Positions 1-8,330 of a DNA stretch of 10,175 nucleotides are shown here, piece by piece. Position 1 is the first letter of the stretch, and every line of letters begins with the position of its first letter. The translations under genes and the position numbers were made by a program. This stretch comes from Bacillota bacterium. Lineage in GTDB: Bacteria > Bacillota_A > Clostridia > Acetivibrionales > DUMB01. A model generated the notes under the pieces. It was given only the letters and a program-made list of their open reading frames with translations, ran no database searches and was not told the origin of the DNA. The DNA is taken from contig JAMOAC010000172.1 in assembly GCA_023621975.1 (NCBI GenBank), positions 1-10,175 of the forward strand, written 5' to 3'.

Positions 1-1
1 G

Positions 2-526
2 GGAGCTTTTATATCCCTGAAGGTCAGTCAAAAGAATGATATTATTGTACTGTTAAACAGGATATTAAAAGAAAGGAACAGCAATGAAATAGGCAGTGAT
101 TTTCTAAGCCATCTGCTTATACTGGAGCTTTTTGTACTTATTTCAAGAGCTTTGAAAATGGAGTGGGAGAACAGCATAAAGAACAAGAGTCCAAAACTCA
201 AGGAGCTAATCAGGATTTCCGTGAACTATATACACAATAATTATGAACGCAATATTTCATTGAACGATATTGCAAAGTATGTATTTCTTAGTACAAGCTA
301 TTTTACCCGAGCCTTTAAGGAAGAAATGAAAATCAGCCCTATCAGCTATCTTCTTAAGGTGAGGATAGAAAGGGCTAAGGAATTGTTAAGGGAAACGGAC
401 CAAAAGGTAAGCGACATTGCTTTAAGTGTAGGCTTTTCCAATCAACAACGCTTTAACGAGATATTTAAAAAGCACACTAAAATGACACCTCTCCAATATA
501 GAAAGCAGTTCAACAAGAATCATTAA
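2..526 (+). CDS. AraC-family transcriptional regulator, C-terminal part (5' truncated by window edge)
   Basis: The frame is open from base 2 to the TAA at 524-526, giving 174 visible residues. The true start lies outside the window. The Met codon at 152 has no good ribosome-binding site and sits inside the continuous frame, so it is not the start. The last ~100 residues form the double helix-turn-helix DNA-binding domain of AraC/XylS regulators. The first HTH contains LNDIAKYVFLSTSYFTRAFK. The second contains VSDIALSVGFSNQQRFNEIF and is followed by the family-typical ending KHTKMTPLQYRKQ. The ~70 residues before it are helical and hydrophobic in part (FLSHLLILELFVLISRAL), as expected for the linker between an N-terminal sensing domain and the HTH. 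The effector and targets cannot be told because the sensing domain is missing. A probable terminator and 451 bp separate it from leuC, so control of leucine genes should not be assumed. Confidence 0.93.
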   Translation, partial: GAFISLKVSQKNDIIVLLNRILKERNSNEIGSDFLSHLLILELFVLISRALKMEWENSIKNKSPKLKELIRISVNYIHNNYERNISLNDIAKYVFLSTSYFTRAFKEEMKISPISYLLKVRIERAKELLRETDQKVSDIALSVGFSNQQRFNEIFKKHTKMTPLQYRKQFNKNH

Positions 527-542
527 TTATCCTTGTTTTTTT
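512..542 (+). terminator. Probable intrinsic terminator of the araC-type gene
   Basis: AACAAG (512-517) pairs with CTTGTT (532-537). After one A·C mismatch two further A-T pairs are possible, and an uninterrupted T run covers 536-542. The left arm overlaps the last codons of the gene. The stem is short and AT-rich, so strength is uncertain. A competing hairpin overlaps it: 524-532 (TAATTATCC) pairs with 543-551 (GGGTAATTA) over nine positions with one G·U, holding the T run in its loop. Either way this marks the 3' end of the transcript. Confidence 0.5.
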
Positions 543-687
543 GGGTAATTATCAGGAAGAACCGACTCATTAAAAAAAGTATAATTCTCGTAAGATAAAA
601 AGTGTAAGCGATTGTTTTGAAAGATATAACTGGTAAAGTTGCTATTAGTAAAATTACGGTTAATGATATTGCAGTTATGAAGGTCTG

Positions 688-817
688 AACTGTAAATTTC
701 AATATTAAGCTGTAAATTAAATATTGAGCTATAAATTTAAAACTAAGCTATAAATTAAAAGTTATAGTCGTAATTATAAATAAAGTTAATTATAAACAAA
801 GTTATAATTTTAAATAA
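688..817. repeat. Degenerate ~19-bp tandem repeat, upstream of leuC
   Basis: Successive units begin at 688, 708, 727, 746 and 765, with lengths of 20, 19, 19, 19 and 19 bp. The consensus is close to AGCTRTAAATTNAAANNTA. Units 708, 727 and 746 are the most alike, each starting AGCT(G/A)TAAATT. From 784 the pattern breaks into shorter AGTT...ATAA-like units (784-799, 800-817). The sequence cannot be protein-coding because stop codons are frequent. No function is evident; it may be slipped or expanded spacer DNA or a cluster of binding sites. Confidence 0.6.
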
Positions 818-887
818 AGTTCAGATAAAGTTTAAATAAAATAATAAATTAATTAAATTAAAGCTGTACTTCAATTAATTATTAAAG

Positions 888-943
888 TTATAGTCTAAGT
901 GAAACTGTAAAATGATTTTTTGCTTTTTTGTCAGTTTACAGTT
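888..943 (+). promoter_or_regulatory. Hairpin/dyad before the leuC ribosome-binding site, possible operator or attenuator
   Basis: AACTGTAAAATGA (903-915) pairs with TCAGTTTACAGTT (931-943) at 12 of 13 positions around a 15-base T-rich loop. A mutually exclusive weaker stem is also possible: TTATAGT (888-894) with ACTGTAA (904-910), one G·U, followed by T-rich sequence at 916-929. That second arrangement resembles a weak terminator, so the pair could act as an attenuator switch. As DNA, the same 903-943 dyad could be an operator with two half-sites. The ribosome-binding site AGGGGAGG follows at 958-965. The dyad itself is directly visible; both roles are inference. Confidence 0.4.
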
Positions 944-977
944 AAGCAGGTAAAAAAAGGGGAGGTATCAATATTGT

Positions 978-2231
978 ATGGGAATGACAATGACGCAGAA
1001 AATTCTGGCGGAACATGCCGGACTGGACAGTGTAAAGGCCGGGCAATTAATTAAAGTAAGAGTGGACATGGTTCTTGGAAATGATATAACAACTCCCGTT
1101 GCCGTAAAAGAATTTGACAAGATAGGAACTAACAAAGTTTTTGATATAAATAAAATCGCCATAGTCCCGGATCACTTTACTCCAAACAAAGACATCAAAT
1201 CTGCCGAGCAGGTTAAGATGATAAGGGAATTTTCAAGAAAAATGGGTATTGTTAATTTCTTTGAAGTAGGGCAAATGGGAATTGAGCATGCATTGCTCCC
1301 GGAGAAAGGGCTTGTTGTTGCCGGGGATGTTGTAATCGGTGCTGATTCCCATACCTGCACGTATGGTGCATTGGGCGCTTTTTCAACAGGTGTGGGCAGT
1401 ACGGATATGGCAGCGGCAATGGCTACAGGTGAGACGTGGTTTAAAGTGCCTGAGGCAATCAAGTTTATACTGGAGGGAAAACCCGGCAAATGGATAAGCG
1501 GTAAGGATATTATACTCCACATTATCGGCAAAATAGGTGTGGACGGTGCGCTGTATAAGTCAATGGAGTTTACGGGTGAAGGATTAAACTATCTTTCCAT
1601 GGATGACAGGTTCACAATTGCAAATATGGTAATTGAAGCGGGAGCAAAAAACGGTATTTTTGAAGTGGATGAAAAGACACTTGATTACATGGCGGAACAT
1701 TCCAGCAAGCCATACAAGATATATAAGGCGGATGAGGACGCCGAGTACGCTGAAGTTTATAAAATCGATCTCAGCACATTGAGGCCTACGGTTGCGTTTC
1801 CACATTTGCCTGAGAACACCAGGACGATTGACGAGGTTGGCGATATAAAGATAGATCAGGTTGTTATTGGCTCATGTACCAATGGAAGGATTGAAGACCT
1901 GAGAATTGCGGCAGAGGTATTAAAGGGCAAGAAGGTTCATCCTGACGTAAGGTGTATAATTATTCCCGCTACGCAAAAGATATGGAAACAGGCAATGAAC
2001 GAAGGTCTGTTTGATATATTCATAGATGCCGGGGCTGTAATCAGCACGCCTACCTGCGGGCCTTGCCTTGGCGGACATATGGGCATACTTGCGGAAGGAG
2101 AAAGGGCGGTAGCAACAACCAACAGGAATTTTGTAGGAAGGATGGGCCACCCGCGCAGCGAAGTGTACCTGGCAAGCCCTGCTGTTGCGGCCGCATCTGC
2201 CGTAGCCGGAAAGATTGCATCACCTGAGTGA
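978..2231 (+). CDS. leuC: 3-isopropylmalate dehydratase (isopropylmalate isomerase), large subunit
   Basis: With LeuD it converts 2-isopropylmalate to 3-isopropylmalate through 2-isopropylmaleate, in the cytoplasm. It is an aconitase-family enzyme with a [4Fe-4S] cluster. The 417-residue protein carries the expected cluster ligands: Cys300 in IGSCTNGR, and Cys360 and Cys363 in [25 protein letters not shown] (121-135) is the conserved aconitase-family substrate-site segment. The length fits the shorter ~420-residue type found in clostridia and archaea rather than the ~465-residue proteobacterial type. The ATG at 978 lies 12 bases after AGGGGAGG (958-965); another ATG at 984 is six bases further away and less well placed. 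It is the first gene of leuC-leuD-leuB. Homoaconitase-like relatives share the fold, but the leuD and leuB neighbours make the leucine role secure. Confidence 0.97.
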   Translation: MGMTMTQKILAEHAGLDSVKAGQLIKVRVDMVLGNDITTPVAVKEFDKIGTNKVFDINKIAIVPDHFTPNKDIKSAEQVKMIREFSRKMGIVNFFEVGQMGIEHALLPEKGLVVAGDVVIGADSHTCTYGALGAFSTGVGSTDMAAAMATGETWFKVPEAIKFILEGKPGKWISGKDIILHIIGKIGVDGALYKSMEFTGEGLNYLSMDDRFTIANMVIEAGAKNGIFEVDEKTLDYMAEHSSKPYKIYKADEDAEYAEVYKIDLSTLRPTVAFPHLPENTRTIDEVGDIKIDQVVIGSCTNGRIEDLRIAAEVLKGKKVHPDVRCIIIPATQKIWKQAMNEGLFDIFIDAGAVISTPTCGPCLGGHMGILAEGERAVATTNRNFVGRMGHPRSEVYLASPAVAAASAVAGKIASPE

Positions 2232-2385
2232 GAGTTGAGGGGCGAATAAGAGCTGTAATGCGAATGAGGGCTGAAAGACAAATAAGAGATGTGGTGTGAA
2301 TGAGAGCTGAAAAGTGAACAGGATATGTAAGGCGAGTAAGAGAAGAAAAGAGAACAAGATATGTAATGCGAATGAGAGCTGAAAG
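2224..2385. repeat. 18-bp tandem repeat array filling the leuC-leuD spacer
   Basis: Nine consecutive degenerate 18-bp units start at 2224, 2242, 2260, 2278, 2296, 2314, 2332, 2350 and 2368. The best units read close to GCGAATGAGAGCTGAAAG; units 2296 and 2368 match at 16 of 18 positions. From 2260 units alternate between that type and a GAGAACAAGATATGTAAT-like type, giving a 36-bp higher-order period. The blocks at 2296-2331 and 2332-2367 match at 28 of 36. The first unit contains the leuC stop codon (2229-2231), and the last ends in the AAAG that begins the leuD ribosome-binding site. The array is purine-rich on the + strand. Frames are interrupted by stops on the + strand, so it is not a coding extension. 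Confidence 0.85.
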
Positions 2386-2388
2386 GAG
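2382..2388 (+). promoter_or_regulatory. leuD ribosome-binding site formed at the end of the repeat array
   Basis: AAAGGAG lies nine bases before the leuD ATG at 2398. Its first four bases are the 3' end of the last 18-bp repeat unit. Earlier units end in AAAG or AAAA but lack the following GAG plus a spaced ATG, so only this copy makes a good initiation site. Confidence 0.75.
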
Positions 2389-2397
2389 CGGATTTGA

Positions 2398-3971
<1,574 letters not shown>

Positions 3972-4063
3972 AGTGTATATTATACGTGTTGGTAGAAGAA
4001 TTTTGCCGATTGTTTAATGACTATCATGGCTTTGAGTCATACCTTGGTTTTGCGTTAATAGTT

Positions 4064-4097
4064 GGGGCGGTGTTGAAAACCGCCCCGTCTGTATTTA
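4064..4097 (+). terminator. Probable terminator after leuCDB
   Basis: GGGGCGGT (4064-4071) pairs perfectly with ACCGCCCC (4079-4086) around a seven-base loop, with a further T·G pair possible at 4063/4087. It is the only strongly GC-rich hairpin in this AT-rich spacer. The tail (GTCTGTATTTA) is only moderately T-rich, so termination may be leaky. Position 93 bases after the leuB stop fits the end of the operon. Confidence 0.55.
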
Positions 4098-4287
4098 GTG
4101 GAGAAATGTCTCTGTCCGTGTTTATAGAACTTGCTTATAGAACTGTTCCTGCCAATGTTGTATTTAATGTAATAAAGTGAAGAAACGTCCCCAAAAAACC
4201 CAAAAAACAAAAAAGTGCAGAAACGTCCCCGCTAACCGCTAAAATTACAGGAACGTCCCCGCTAAAATTGAAACGTCTCCACTAAAT
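4093..4287. repeat. ~195-bp repeat element with 11-bp inverted ends and GAAACGTCCCC copies
   Basis: The ends are perfect inverted repeats: ATTTAGTGGAG (4093-4103) and CTCCACTAAAT (4277-4287). Inside are four direct copies of a GAAACGTCCCC-type word: 4182-4192, 4220-4230, 4250-4260 (first A changed to G) and 4270-4280 (GAAACGTCTCC). The second to fourth are followed by GCTAA, GCTAA and ACTAA. The left end holds a diverged inverted copy (GGAGAAATGTCTC). There is no transposase. The form fits a degraded non-autonomous or REP-like element; that identity is inference. A 64-codon open frame starting at 3986 crosses the terminator and this element, has no ribosome-binding site, and is not called a gene. 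Confidence 0.55.
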
Positions 4288-4288
4288 A

Positions 4289-4308
4289 ATTATGTAAACT
4301 TACATTAT
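4289..4308. promoter_or_regulatory. Dyad 1 upstream of the opp operon
   Basis: ATGTAA-AC-TTACAT (4292-4305) is a perfect inverted repeat with a two-base centre. It extends to 4289-4308 with one mismatched pair. It starts two bases after the repeat element ends. It resembles dyad 2 at 4387-4402, since both begin ATTATGT and end ACAT(T/A)AT. A protein-binding operator is a plausible but unproven reading. Confidence 0.35.
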
Positions 4309-4370
4309 CTGCCAGATGGCTGTAAATCCGCTAATAACAATATTGGTACTAATTGTTAACGGCGAGAATA

Positions 4371-4399
4371 TTGTTCAAATAAGATAATTATGTTAACAT
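4371..4399 (+). promoter_or_regulatory. Candidate promoter of the opp operon
   Basis: TTGTTC (4371-4376) and TAACAT (4394-4399) are separated by 17 bp and could be the -35 and -10 boxes. Each matches the sigma-A consensus at four of six positions. Transcription would start near 4406, close to the ribosome-binding site at 4417-4425. The -10 lies inside dyad 2. The AT-rich context makes chance matches likely. Confidence 0.3.
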
Positions 4400-4402
4400 A
4401 AT
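4387..4402. promoter_or_regulatory. Dyad 2: perfect 16-bp palindrome upstream of oppB
   Basis: ATTATGTTAACATAAT is a perfect palindrome centred 96 bp downstream of dyad 1. It overlaps the candidate -10 box and lies 15 bases before the oppB ribosome-binding site. That position suits a repressor operator. The regulator is unknown. Confidence 0.4.
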
Positions 4403-4416
4403 CTTTGTATATTGAT

Positions 4417-4425
4417 AAAGGGGTG
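4417..4425 (+). promoter_or_regulatory. oppB ribosome-binding site that decides a TTG start
   Basis: AAAGGGGTG lies seven bases before the TTG at 4433. The longer in-frame TTG at 4412 would place this ribosome-binding site inside the coding region, and the TTG at 4427 is only one base away from it. The start at 4433 is therefore preferred. Confidence 0.7.
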
Positions 4426-4432
4426 TTTGTAT

Positions 4433-5353
4433 TTGTTTTTATATATAATAAAGAGGTTTATTTACTCGTTATTTACGCTTTTTATTATTATAACGATAAC
4501 TTTTTTCCTTATGCACGCAATACCGGGAAATGTCTATAACAGCGAGAAGAACCTTCCGCCTGCGATTGTGGAAAATATGAAAGCAAAGTATGGCCTGGAC
4601 AAGCCCTTGTCGGAACAGTATTTAACCATGTTGAAAAATACTGTCAAGCTGGATTTCGGGATTTCAATGAAGAACAGGGGCAGGCCGGTAAATGATATCA
4701 TTACGGAACACTTTCCCCATTCTGCAAGGCTGGGTATATTCTCCATAACTTTATGCCTTTTTATAGGCATACCTTTAGGTATCTTATCTGCCCTCAAAAA
4801 GGACAAGTGGCAGGATCGTGCGGCGATGATTATTGCTACGCTGGGTGTCTCTGTTCCTGGATTTGTAATTGCAGTCCTTTCCCAGTATATACTGGGTGTC
4901 AAGCTGGGATTGTTCCCCGTAATAGGTGACAAATCAATTTATCACCTTATACTACCTGCAATAGCACTATCTTTCCTTCCTATTTCCTTTATTGCAAGGC
5001 TGGTGCGTTCAACCATGGTGGAAGTGCTCGAACAGGATTATATAAGGACTGCAAGGGCAAAGGGGCTTTCTGAAAGAGTTGTTATATACAAGCATGCACT
5101 TAAAAATTCAATACTGCCTGTGGTGACGTATCTTGGGCCGCTGGTGGCTGGAGTGCTTACAGGCAGCTTTGTCATAGAATCAATATTTAACATACCGGGA
5201 CTCGGAAGGTATTATGTTACAAGCATAAGCAACAGGGATTACACGGTAACCATGGGAGTAACAATATTTTATGCGGTTTTCCTGGTTTTAATGAATTTTA
5301 TTGTTGACATGATCTATACGGTGCTTGATCCGAGAATTAAGTTGAATAATTAG
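4433..5353 (+). CDS. oppB: Oligopeptide ABC transporter permease OppB
   Basis: This is one of two integral membrane subunits of a peptide importer. From the TTG at 4433 the protein has 306 residues, and its beginning (MFLYIIKRFIYSLFTLFII) matches the usual start of this family: a short basic segment entering the first membrane helix. About six membrane segments are visible, near residues 9-29, 98-120, 132-155, 170-190, 227-250 and 274-296. The large extracellular stretch between the first two contains DFGISMKNRGRPV. The cytoplasmic EAA loop that contacts the ATPases is at about 202-225 (DYIRTARAKGLSERVV...KN). The C-terminal VLDPRIK is typical. It is the first gene of oppBCDFA. Dipeptide (Dpp), App and nickel (Nik) permeases are close relatives; the peptide role rests mainly on OppA. 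Confidence 0.93.
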   Translation: MFLYIIKRFIYSLFTLFIIITITFFLMHAIPGNVYNSEKNLPPAIVENMKAKYGLDKPLSEQYLTMLKNTVKLDFGISMKNRGRPVNDIITEHFPHSARLGIFSITLCLFIGIPLGILSALKKDKWQDRAAMIIATLGVSVPGFVIAVLSQYILGVKLGLFPVIGDKSIYHLILPAIALSFLPISFIARLVRSTMVEVLEQDYIRTARAKGLSERVVIYKHALKNSILPVVTYLGPLVAGVLTGSFVIESIFNIPGLGRYYVTSISNRDYTVTMGVTIFYAVFLVLMNFIVDMIYTVLDPRIKLNN

Positions 5354-5367
5354 ACAGGGGTGCAGAT

Positions 5368-6345
5368 ATGGAATTATCGCGTGATGAATTGTTTAAACCG
5401 TTAAGCAGACGAGAGAATGACAAGGTGGATGTTGCGACAAGGCCGAGTCTTACGTACTGGGGTGACGCCTGGAAACGCCTGAAGAAAAACAAGGTGGCCA
5501 TGTTCAGCCTTGCTGTGATAATACTGATATTTTTGGCGGCAATATTCGGCCCGATGATTTCACCCTATTCCTATTCCCAGCAGATAAGAGGGGAAGAAAA
5601 CCTGGGGCCAAGCCTGAAACACCCCTTTGGAACCGATTCGCTTGGAAGGGATATGCTTGTTAGAGTCCTTTATGGTGCGAGGATTTCCCTTAGCGTCGGT
5701 ATTGTGGCATGCATAATAAACCTTACAATAGGCATTTTTTACGGCGGGATTTCAGGGTATTTCGGCGGTCGTGTCGACAGTATCATGATGAGGATTGTTG
5801 ATATCATTTACAGCATTCCTACCATGCTTTATGTCATACTTCTCATGGTGGTGTTGAAGGATAAACTGGACAATTTACTGAAGCTCCCAATATTCAGCGG
5901 GCTGCAGGCTGCAGGATCAGGCCTGATAAGCATATATCTTGCAATAGGGCTGACCTATTGGGTGTCAATGGCCAGGATTGTAAGAGGTCAGATACTAAGC
6001 CTTAAGGAGCAGGAATATGTTACAGCTGCCAAGGCTCTCGGGGCAAGCGATCTCAGGATCCTTGTCAGGCACCTCATACCAAACAGCCTTGGTTCCATTA
6101 TTGTTACCACTATGTTGTTAATACCTGATGCCATATTTACCGAATCATTCCTGAGCTTTATTGGGCTTGGAGTGGATGCGCCGGTACCAAGCTGGGGCGG
6201 TCTGGCCAACGATGCTTTGGGAAGTATCAGGACGCATTTTTATCTGCTGCTTTTCCCTTCCTTTGCAATCAGTATAACAATATTGGCCTTCAATCTCTTT
6301 GGAGACGGGCTTAGGGATGCTCTTGATCCCAGAATGAGAAAATAG
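5368..6345 (+). CDS. oppC: Oligopeptide ABC transporter permease OppC
   Basis: This is the second membrane subunit, expected to pair with OppB to form the translocation path. The 325-residue protein has a ~40-residue cytoplasmic N-terminal tail, as is usual for OppC. A first membrane helix follows at about 44-64, then the family-conserved segment FGTDSLGRDMLVRVLYGAR (87-105) and further helices near 106-130, 150-164, 185-200, 243-265 and 290-311. The EAA loop is at about 216-239 (EYVTAAKALGASDLRIL...IPN). The end GDGLRDALDPRMRK is characteristic. The ATG at 5368 is preceded by AGGGGTG (5356-5362) and lies 14 bp after the oppB stop, so the two are cotranscribed. Confidence 0.94.
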   Translation: MELSRDELFKPLSRRENDKVDVATRPSLTYWGDAWKRLKKNKVAMFSLAVIILIFLAAIFGPMISPYSYSQQIRGEENLGPSLKHPFGTDSLGRDMLVRVLYGARISLSVGIVACIINLTIGIFYGGISGYFGGRVDSIMMRIVDIIYSIPTMLYVILLMVVLKDKLDNLLKLPIFSGLQAAGSGLISIYLAIGLTYWVSMARIVRGQILSLKEQEYVTAAKALGASDLRILVRHLIPNSLGSIIVTTMLLIPDAIFTESFLSFIGLGVDAPVPSWGGLANDALGSIRTHFYLLLFPSFAISITILAFNLFGDGLRDALDPRMRK

Positions 6346-6361
6346 AAAAGGTGAATTTCAT

Positions 6362-7342
6362 ATGAGCAATTTGCTTAAAATAGACAATCTTCATACAACC
6401 TTTAGAACTTATGCAGGAAAAGTATACGCCCTTAATGATGTCTCATTCAGTGTCGGAACCGGTGAAGCTGTCGGCGTGGTCGGGGAATCGGGCAGCGGCA
6501 AGAGCGTGACCATGCTGTCCATTATGAGGTTATTGTCTGAAAACGGAAGTATTGAGAGCGGAAGCATTATTTTTGACAACAGGAACCTGAGGGACCTGAC
6601 CGACAGGCAGATGCAGGATTTAAGAGGAAATGAGATAGGAATGATATTCCAGGATCCCATGACTTCTTTGAATCCGGTATTTACCATTGGTAACCAGTTG
6701 ATGGAATCCATCATGAAGCATACCGGGCTCAAAAAGTCCGAGGCAAGGCTTAAGGCAGTGGAACTGCTTAAACTGGTCGGAATACCTAGCCCTGAAAAAA
6801 GATTGAAGCAGTATCCCCATGAATTCAGCGGTGGTATGCGTCAGAGAGTAATGATTGCAATGGCATTGTCCTGTGAACCAAAACTGCTGATTGCGGATGA
6901 ACCGACTACAGCACTGGATGTTACAATCCAGGCCCAGATTATTGAGCTGTTGAAGGAACTCAAGGAGAAGCTTAACATGTCTATCATACTTATCACCCAC
7001 GACCTTGGCCTTGTGGCGGATATATGTGAAAGAGTGATTGTTATGTACGGGGGCACCATAGTGGAACAGGGCAGTACCGAGGAAATATTTTACAACCCCC
7101 AGCATCCTTACACTAAAGGGCTGCTAAAATGTATACCGCGCCTGAATATGGGCCGCGAAAGGCTCAAGCCCATAGAAGGCCAGCCGCCGGATATGCTTAA
7201 TCCTCCCAAAGGGTGTCCTTTTGTGGAAAGATGTCCTGAAGCCATGAATATATGCCTGCTTCAAAAACCGTTTTACAAAGAAGTTCAAAAGGGCCATGGA
7301 ACAGCTTGCTGGCTTCATGAAGCCGAAAGCAAGGGGGTGTGA
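6362..7342 (+). CDS. oppD: Oligopeptide ABC transporter ATP-binding protein OppD
   Basis: This cytoplasmic ATPase powers import together with OppF. The 326 residues show a complete nucleotide-binding domain: Walker A GESGSGKS (41-48), Q-loop Gln97 (FQDPM), signature FSGGM (155-159), Walker B LLIADE (175-180) and switch His213 (ITHDLG). The C-terminal oligopeptide-transporter extension has four cysteines, Cys285, Cys291, Cys298 and Cys316 (GCPFVERC...ICLL...ACWL). This Cys pattern is known from peptide-transporter ATPases and binds an Fe-S cluster in characterised members. The ATG at 6362 follows AAAAGGTGA (6346-6354) and is 16 bp after oppC. A DppD assignment is possible from this protein alone. 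Confidence 0.94.
   Translation: MSNLLKIDNLHTTFRTYAGKVYALNDVSFSVGTGEAVGVVGESGSGKSVTMLSIMRLLSENGSIESGSIIFDNRNLRDLTDRQMQDLRGNEIGMIFQDPMTSLNPVFTIGNQLMESIMKHTGLKKSEARLKAVELLKLVGIPSPEKRLKQYPHEFSGGMRQRVMIAMALSCEPKLLIADEPTTALDVTIQAQIIELLKELKEKLNMSIILITHDLGLVADICERVIVMYGGTIVEQGSTEEIFYNPQHPYTKGLLKCIPRLNMGRERLKPIEGQPPDMLNPPKGCPFVERCPEAMNICLLQKPFYKEVQKGHGTACWLHEAESKGV
7331..7339 (+). promoter_or_regulatory. oppF ribosome-binding site that decides the start
   Basis: AAGGGGGTG lies five bases before the ATG at 7345. The in-frame GTG at 7339, two codons upstream and overlapping the oppD stop as GTGA, begins on the last base of this ribosome-binding site and so cannot be served by it. The ATG at 7345 is preferred. 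Confidence 0.7.
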
Positions 7343-7344
7343 GT

Positions 7345-8322
7345 ATGAATGCAAAGAGGGCTAACCTTCTTGAAGTGAAGAATCTCACAAAATTCTTTTC
7401 TGTAAGAAAGGGATTACTTGGCAATCACCGGTCTGTTGTCAAGGCTGTTGACAATATAACATTTTCCATTGAAAAAGGAGAAACACTGGGGTTTGTCGGA
7501 GAAAGCGGATGCGGCAAGACAACGGCGGGAAGAACAATATTGAGGTTATATGAGCCGACAAAGGGGCAAATCATTTTCAACGGAACTGATATAACAAAAG
7601 TCCGAATGAAACCCTATAGAAAGAAAATGCAGATGATATTTCAGGATCCCTATGCGTCACTGAATCCCAGAATGACAGTGGGTGATATTATTGGAGAACC
7701 TATGGATATTCATGGATTGGCAAAAGGTAAGGAAAAGAAGGAACGGATATACCATTTGCTTGAACTGGTCGGCCTCAATAAAGAGCATGCCAACAGGTAT
7801 CCCCATGAATTCAGCGGTGGACAGAGGCAGAGAGTTGGTATTGCGAGAGCTTTGGCAGTCCAGCCGGAATTTATTGTTTGTGACGAACCCATATCTGCTC
7901 TTGATGTGTCCATTCAGGCCCAGATAGTAAACATGCTGGAGGATTTGCAGAAAACCCTTGGGCTTACGTATCTTTTCATAGCCCATGACCTGTCCATGGT
8001 AAAGCACATAAGCAACCGGGTAGGTGTCATGTACCTGGGAAAACTGGTTGAACTGGCAAGCAGCGATGAACTGTATGACAGACCGGCTCATCCTTACACC
8101 CAGGCTCTCCTTTCAGCCATACCAATTGCCGACCCGAGGGCAAGCAAGGAAAGAAAGAGGATAATACTTGAAGGAGATGTACCAAGCCCCATAGATCCGC
8201 CGTCAGGATGCGCATTCAGGACAAGATGTCCATATGCGACCAGGATTTGCGGAGAAGTTCAACCGGAATTTAAAGAGGTATCCCCGGGACATATGTGCTC
8301 GTGCCATCTTTACAGCAAATAA
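7345..8322 (+). CDS. oppF: Oligopeptide ABC transporter ATP-binding protein OppF
   Basis: This is the second ATPase subunit, partner of OppD. It has 325 residues from the ATG at 7345. Numbering from that Met, Walker A GESGCGKT is at 52-59, the Q-loop Gln at 100 (FQDPY), signature FSGGQ at 156-160, Walker B IVCDE at 177-181 and the switch His at 214 (IAHDLS). [15 protein letters not shown] after Walker B is typical of OppF. The C-terminal extension again has a Cys cluster ([15 protein letters not shown]), with four positions equivalent to those in OppD plus one extra Cys near the end. It begins two bases after the oppD stop, so translation is probably coupled. A 223-bp spacer separates it from oppA. 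Confidence 0.94.
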   Translation: MNAKRANLLEVKNLTKFFSVRKGLLGNHRSVVKAVDNITFSIEKGETLGFVGESGCGKTTAGRTILRLYEPTKGQIIFNGTDITKVRMKPYRKKMQMIFQDPYASLNPRMTVGDIIGEPMDIHGLAKGKEKKERIYHLLELVGLNKEHANRYPHEFSGGQRQRVGIARALAVQPEFIVCDEPISALDVSIQAQIVNMLEDLQKTLGLTYLFIAHDLSMVKHISNRVGVMYLGKLVELASSDELYDRPAHPYTQALLSAIPIADPRASKERKRIILEGDVPSPIDPPSGCAFRTRCPYATRICGEVQPEFKEVSPGHMCSCHLYSK

Positions 8323-8330
8323 TAAGGCAG

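Larger units (their letters stand above)
543..977. other. Very AT-rich non-coding leader upstream of leuC
   Basis: There is no credible gene on either strand. The stretch is dominated by A and T. It holds a degenerate tandem repeat (688-817), further irregular AGTT/TAAATAA-like sequence to about 860, and a hairpin (903-943) just before the leuC ribosome-binding site. Candidate -10 hexamers exist (TATAAT near 580, TATAGT at 889-894), but none has a convincing -35 box at 16-18 bp, so I do not call a promoter. I looked for the T-box consensus, expected in some Firmicute leucine leaders, and it is absent. The leader also contains no Leu-rich short ORF that would suggest ribosome-mediated attenuation. 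Confidence 0.7.

Noticed and set aside
543..977. T-box or leader-peptide attenuator for leuC
   Set aside because: The T-box consensus (AGGGTGGNACCGCG-like) is absent and there is no short Leu-rich ORF with a ribosome-binding site.
1228..1242. CodY-like box AATTTTCAAGAAAAA
   Set aside because: It matches the CodY consensus at about 11 of 15 positions but lies well inside leuC coding sequence. No comparable site was found before leuC or oppB, so it is probably chance.
2224..2385. TRAP-type (G/U)AG-repeat binding site in the leuC-leuD spacer
   Set aside because: GAG triplets recur but not at the 2-3 base spacing over about eleven copies that TRAP needs, and leucine genes are not known TRAP targets.
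3986..4180. 64-codon open frame on the + strand starting with GTG after leuB
   Set aside because: It has no ribosome-binding site, reads through the GC-rich terminator-like hairpin and into the inverted-repeat element, and shows no recognisable domain.
4182..4280. CRISPR-like array from the regularly recurring GAAACGTCCCC words
   Set aside because: The repeated word is only about 11-16 bp, spacing is irregular (38, 30 and 20 bp), there are no cas genes, and inverted ends indicate a different kind of element.
7339..7341. GTG start for oppF overlapping the oppD stop
   Set aside because: The GTG begins on the last base of the ribosome-binding site; the ATG two codons later has correct spacing.
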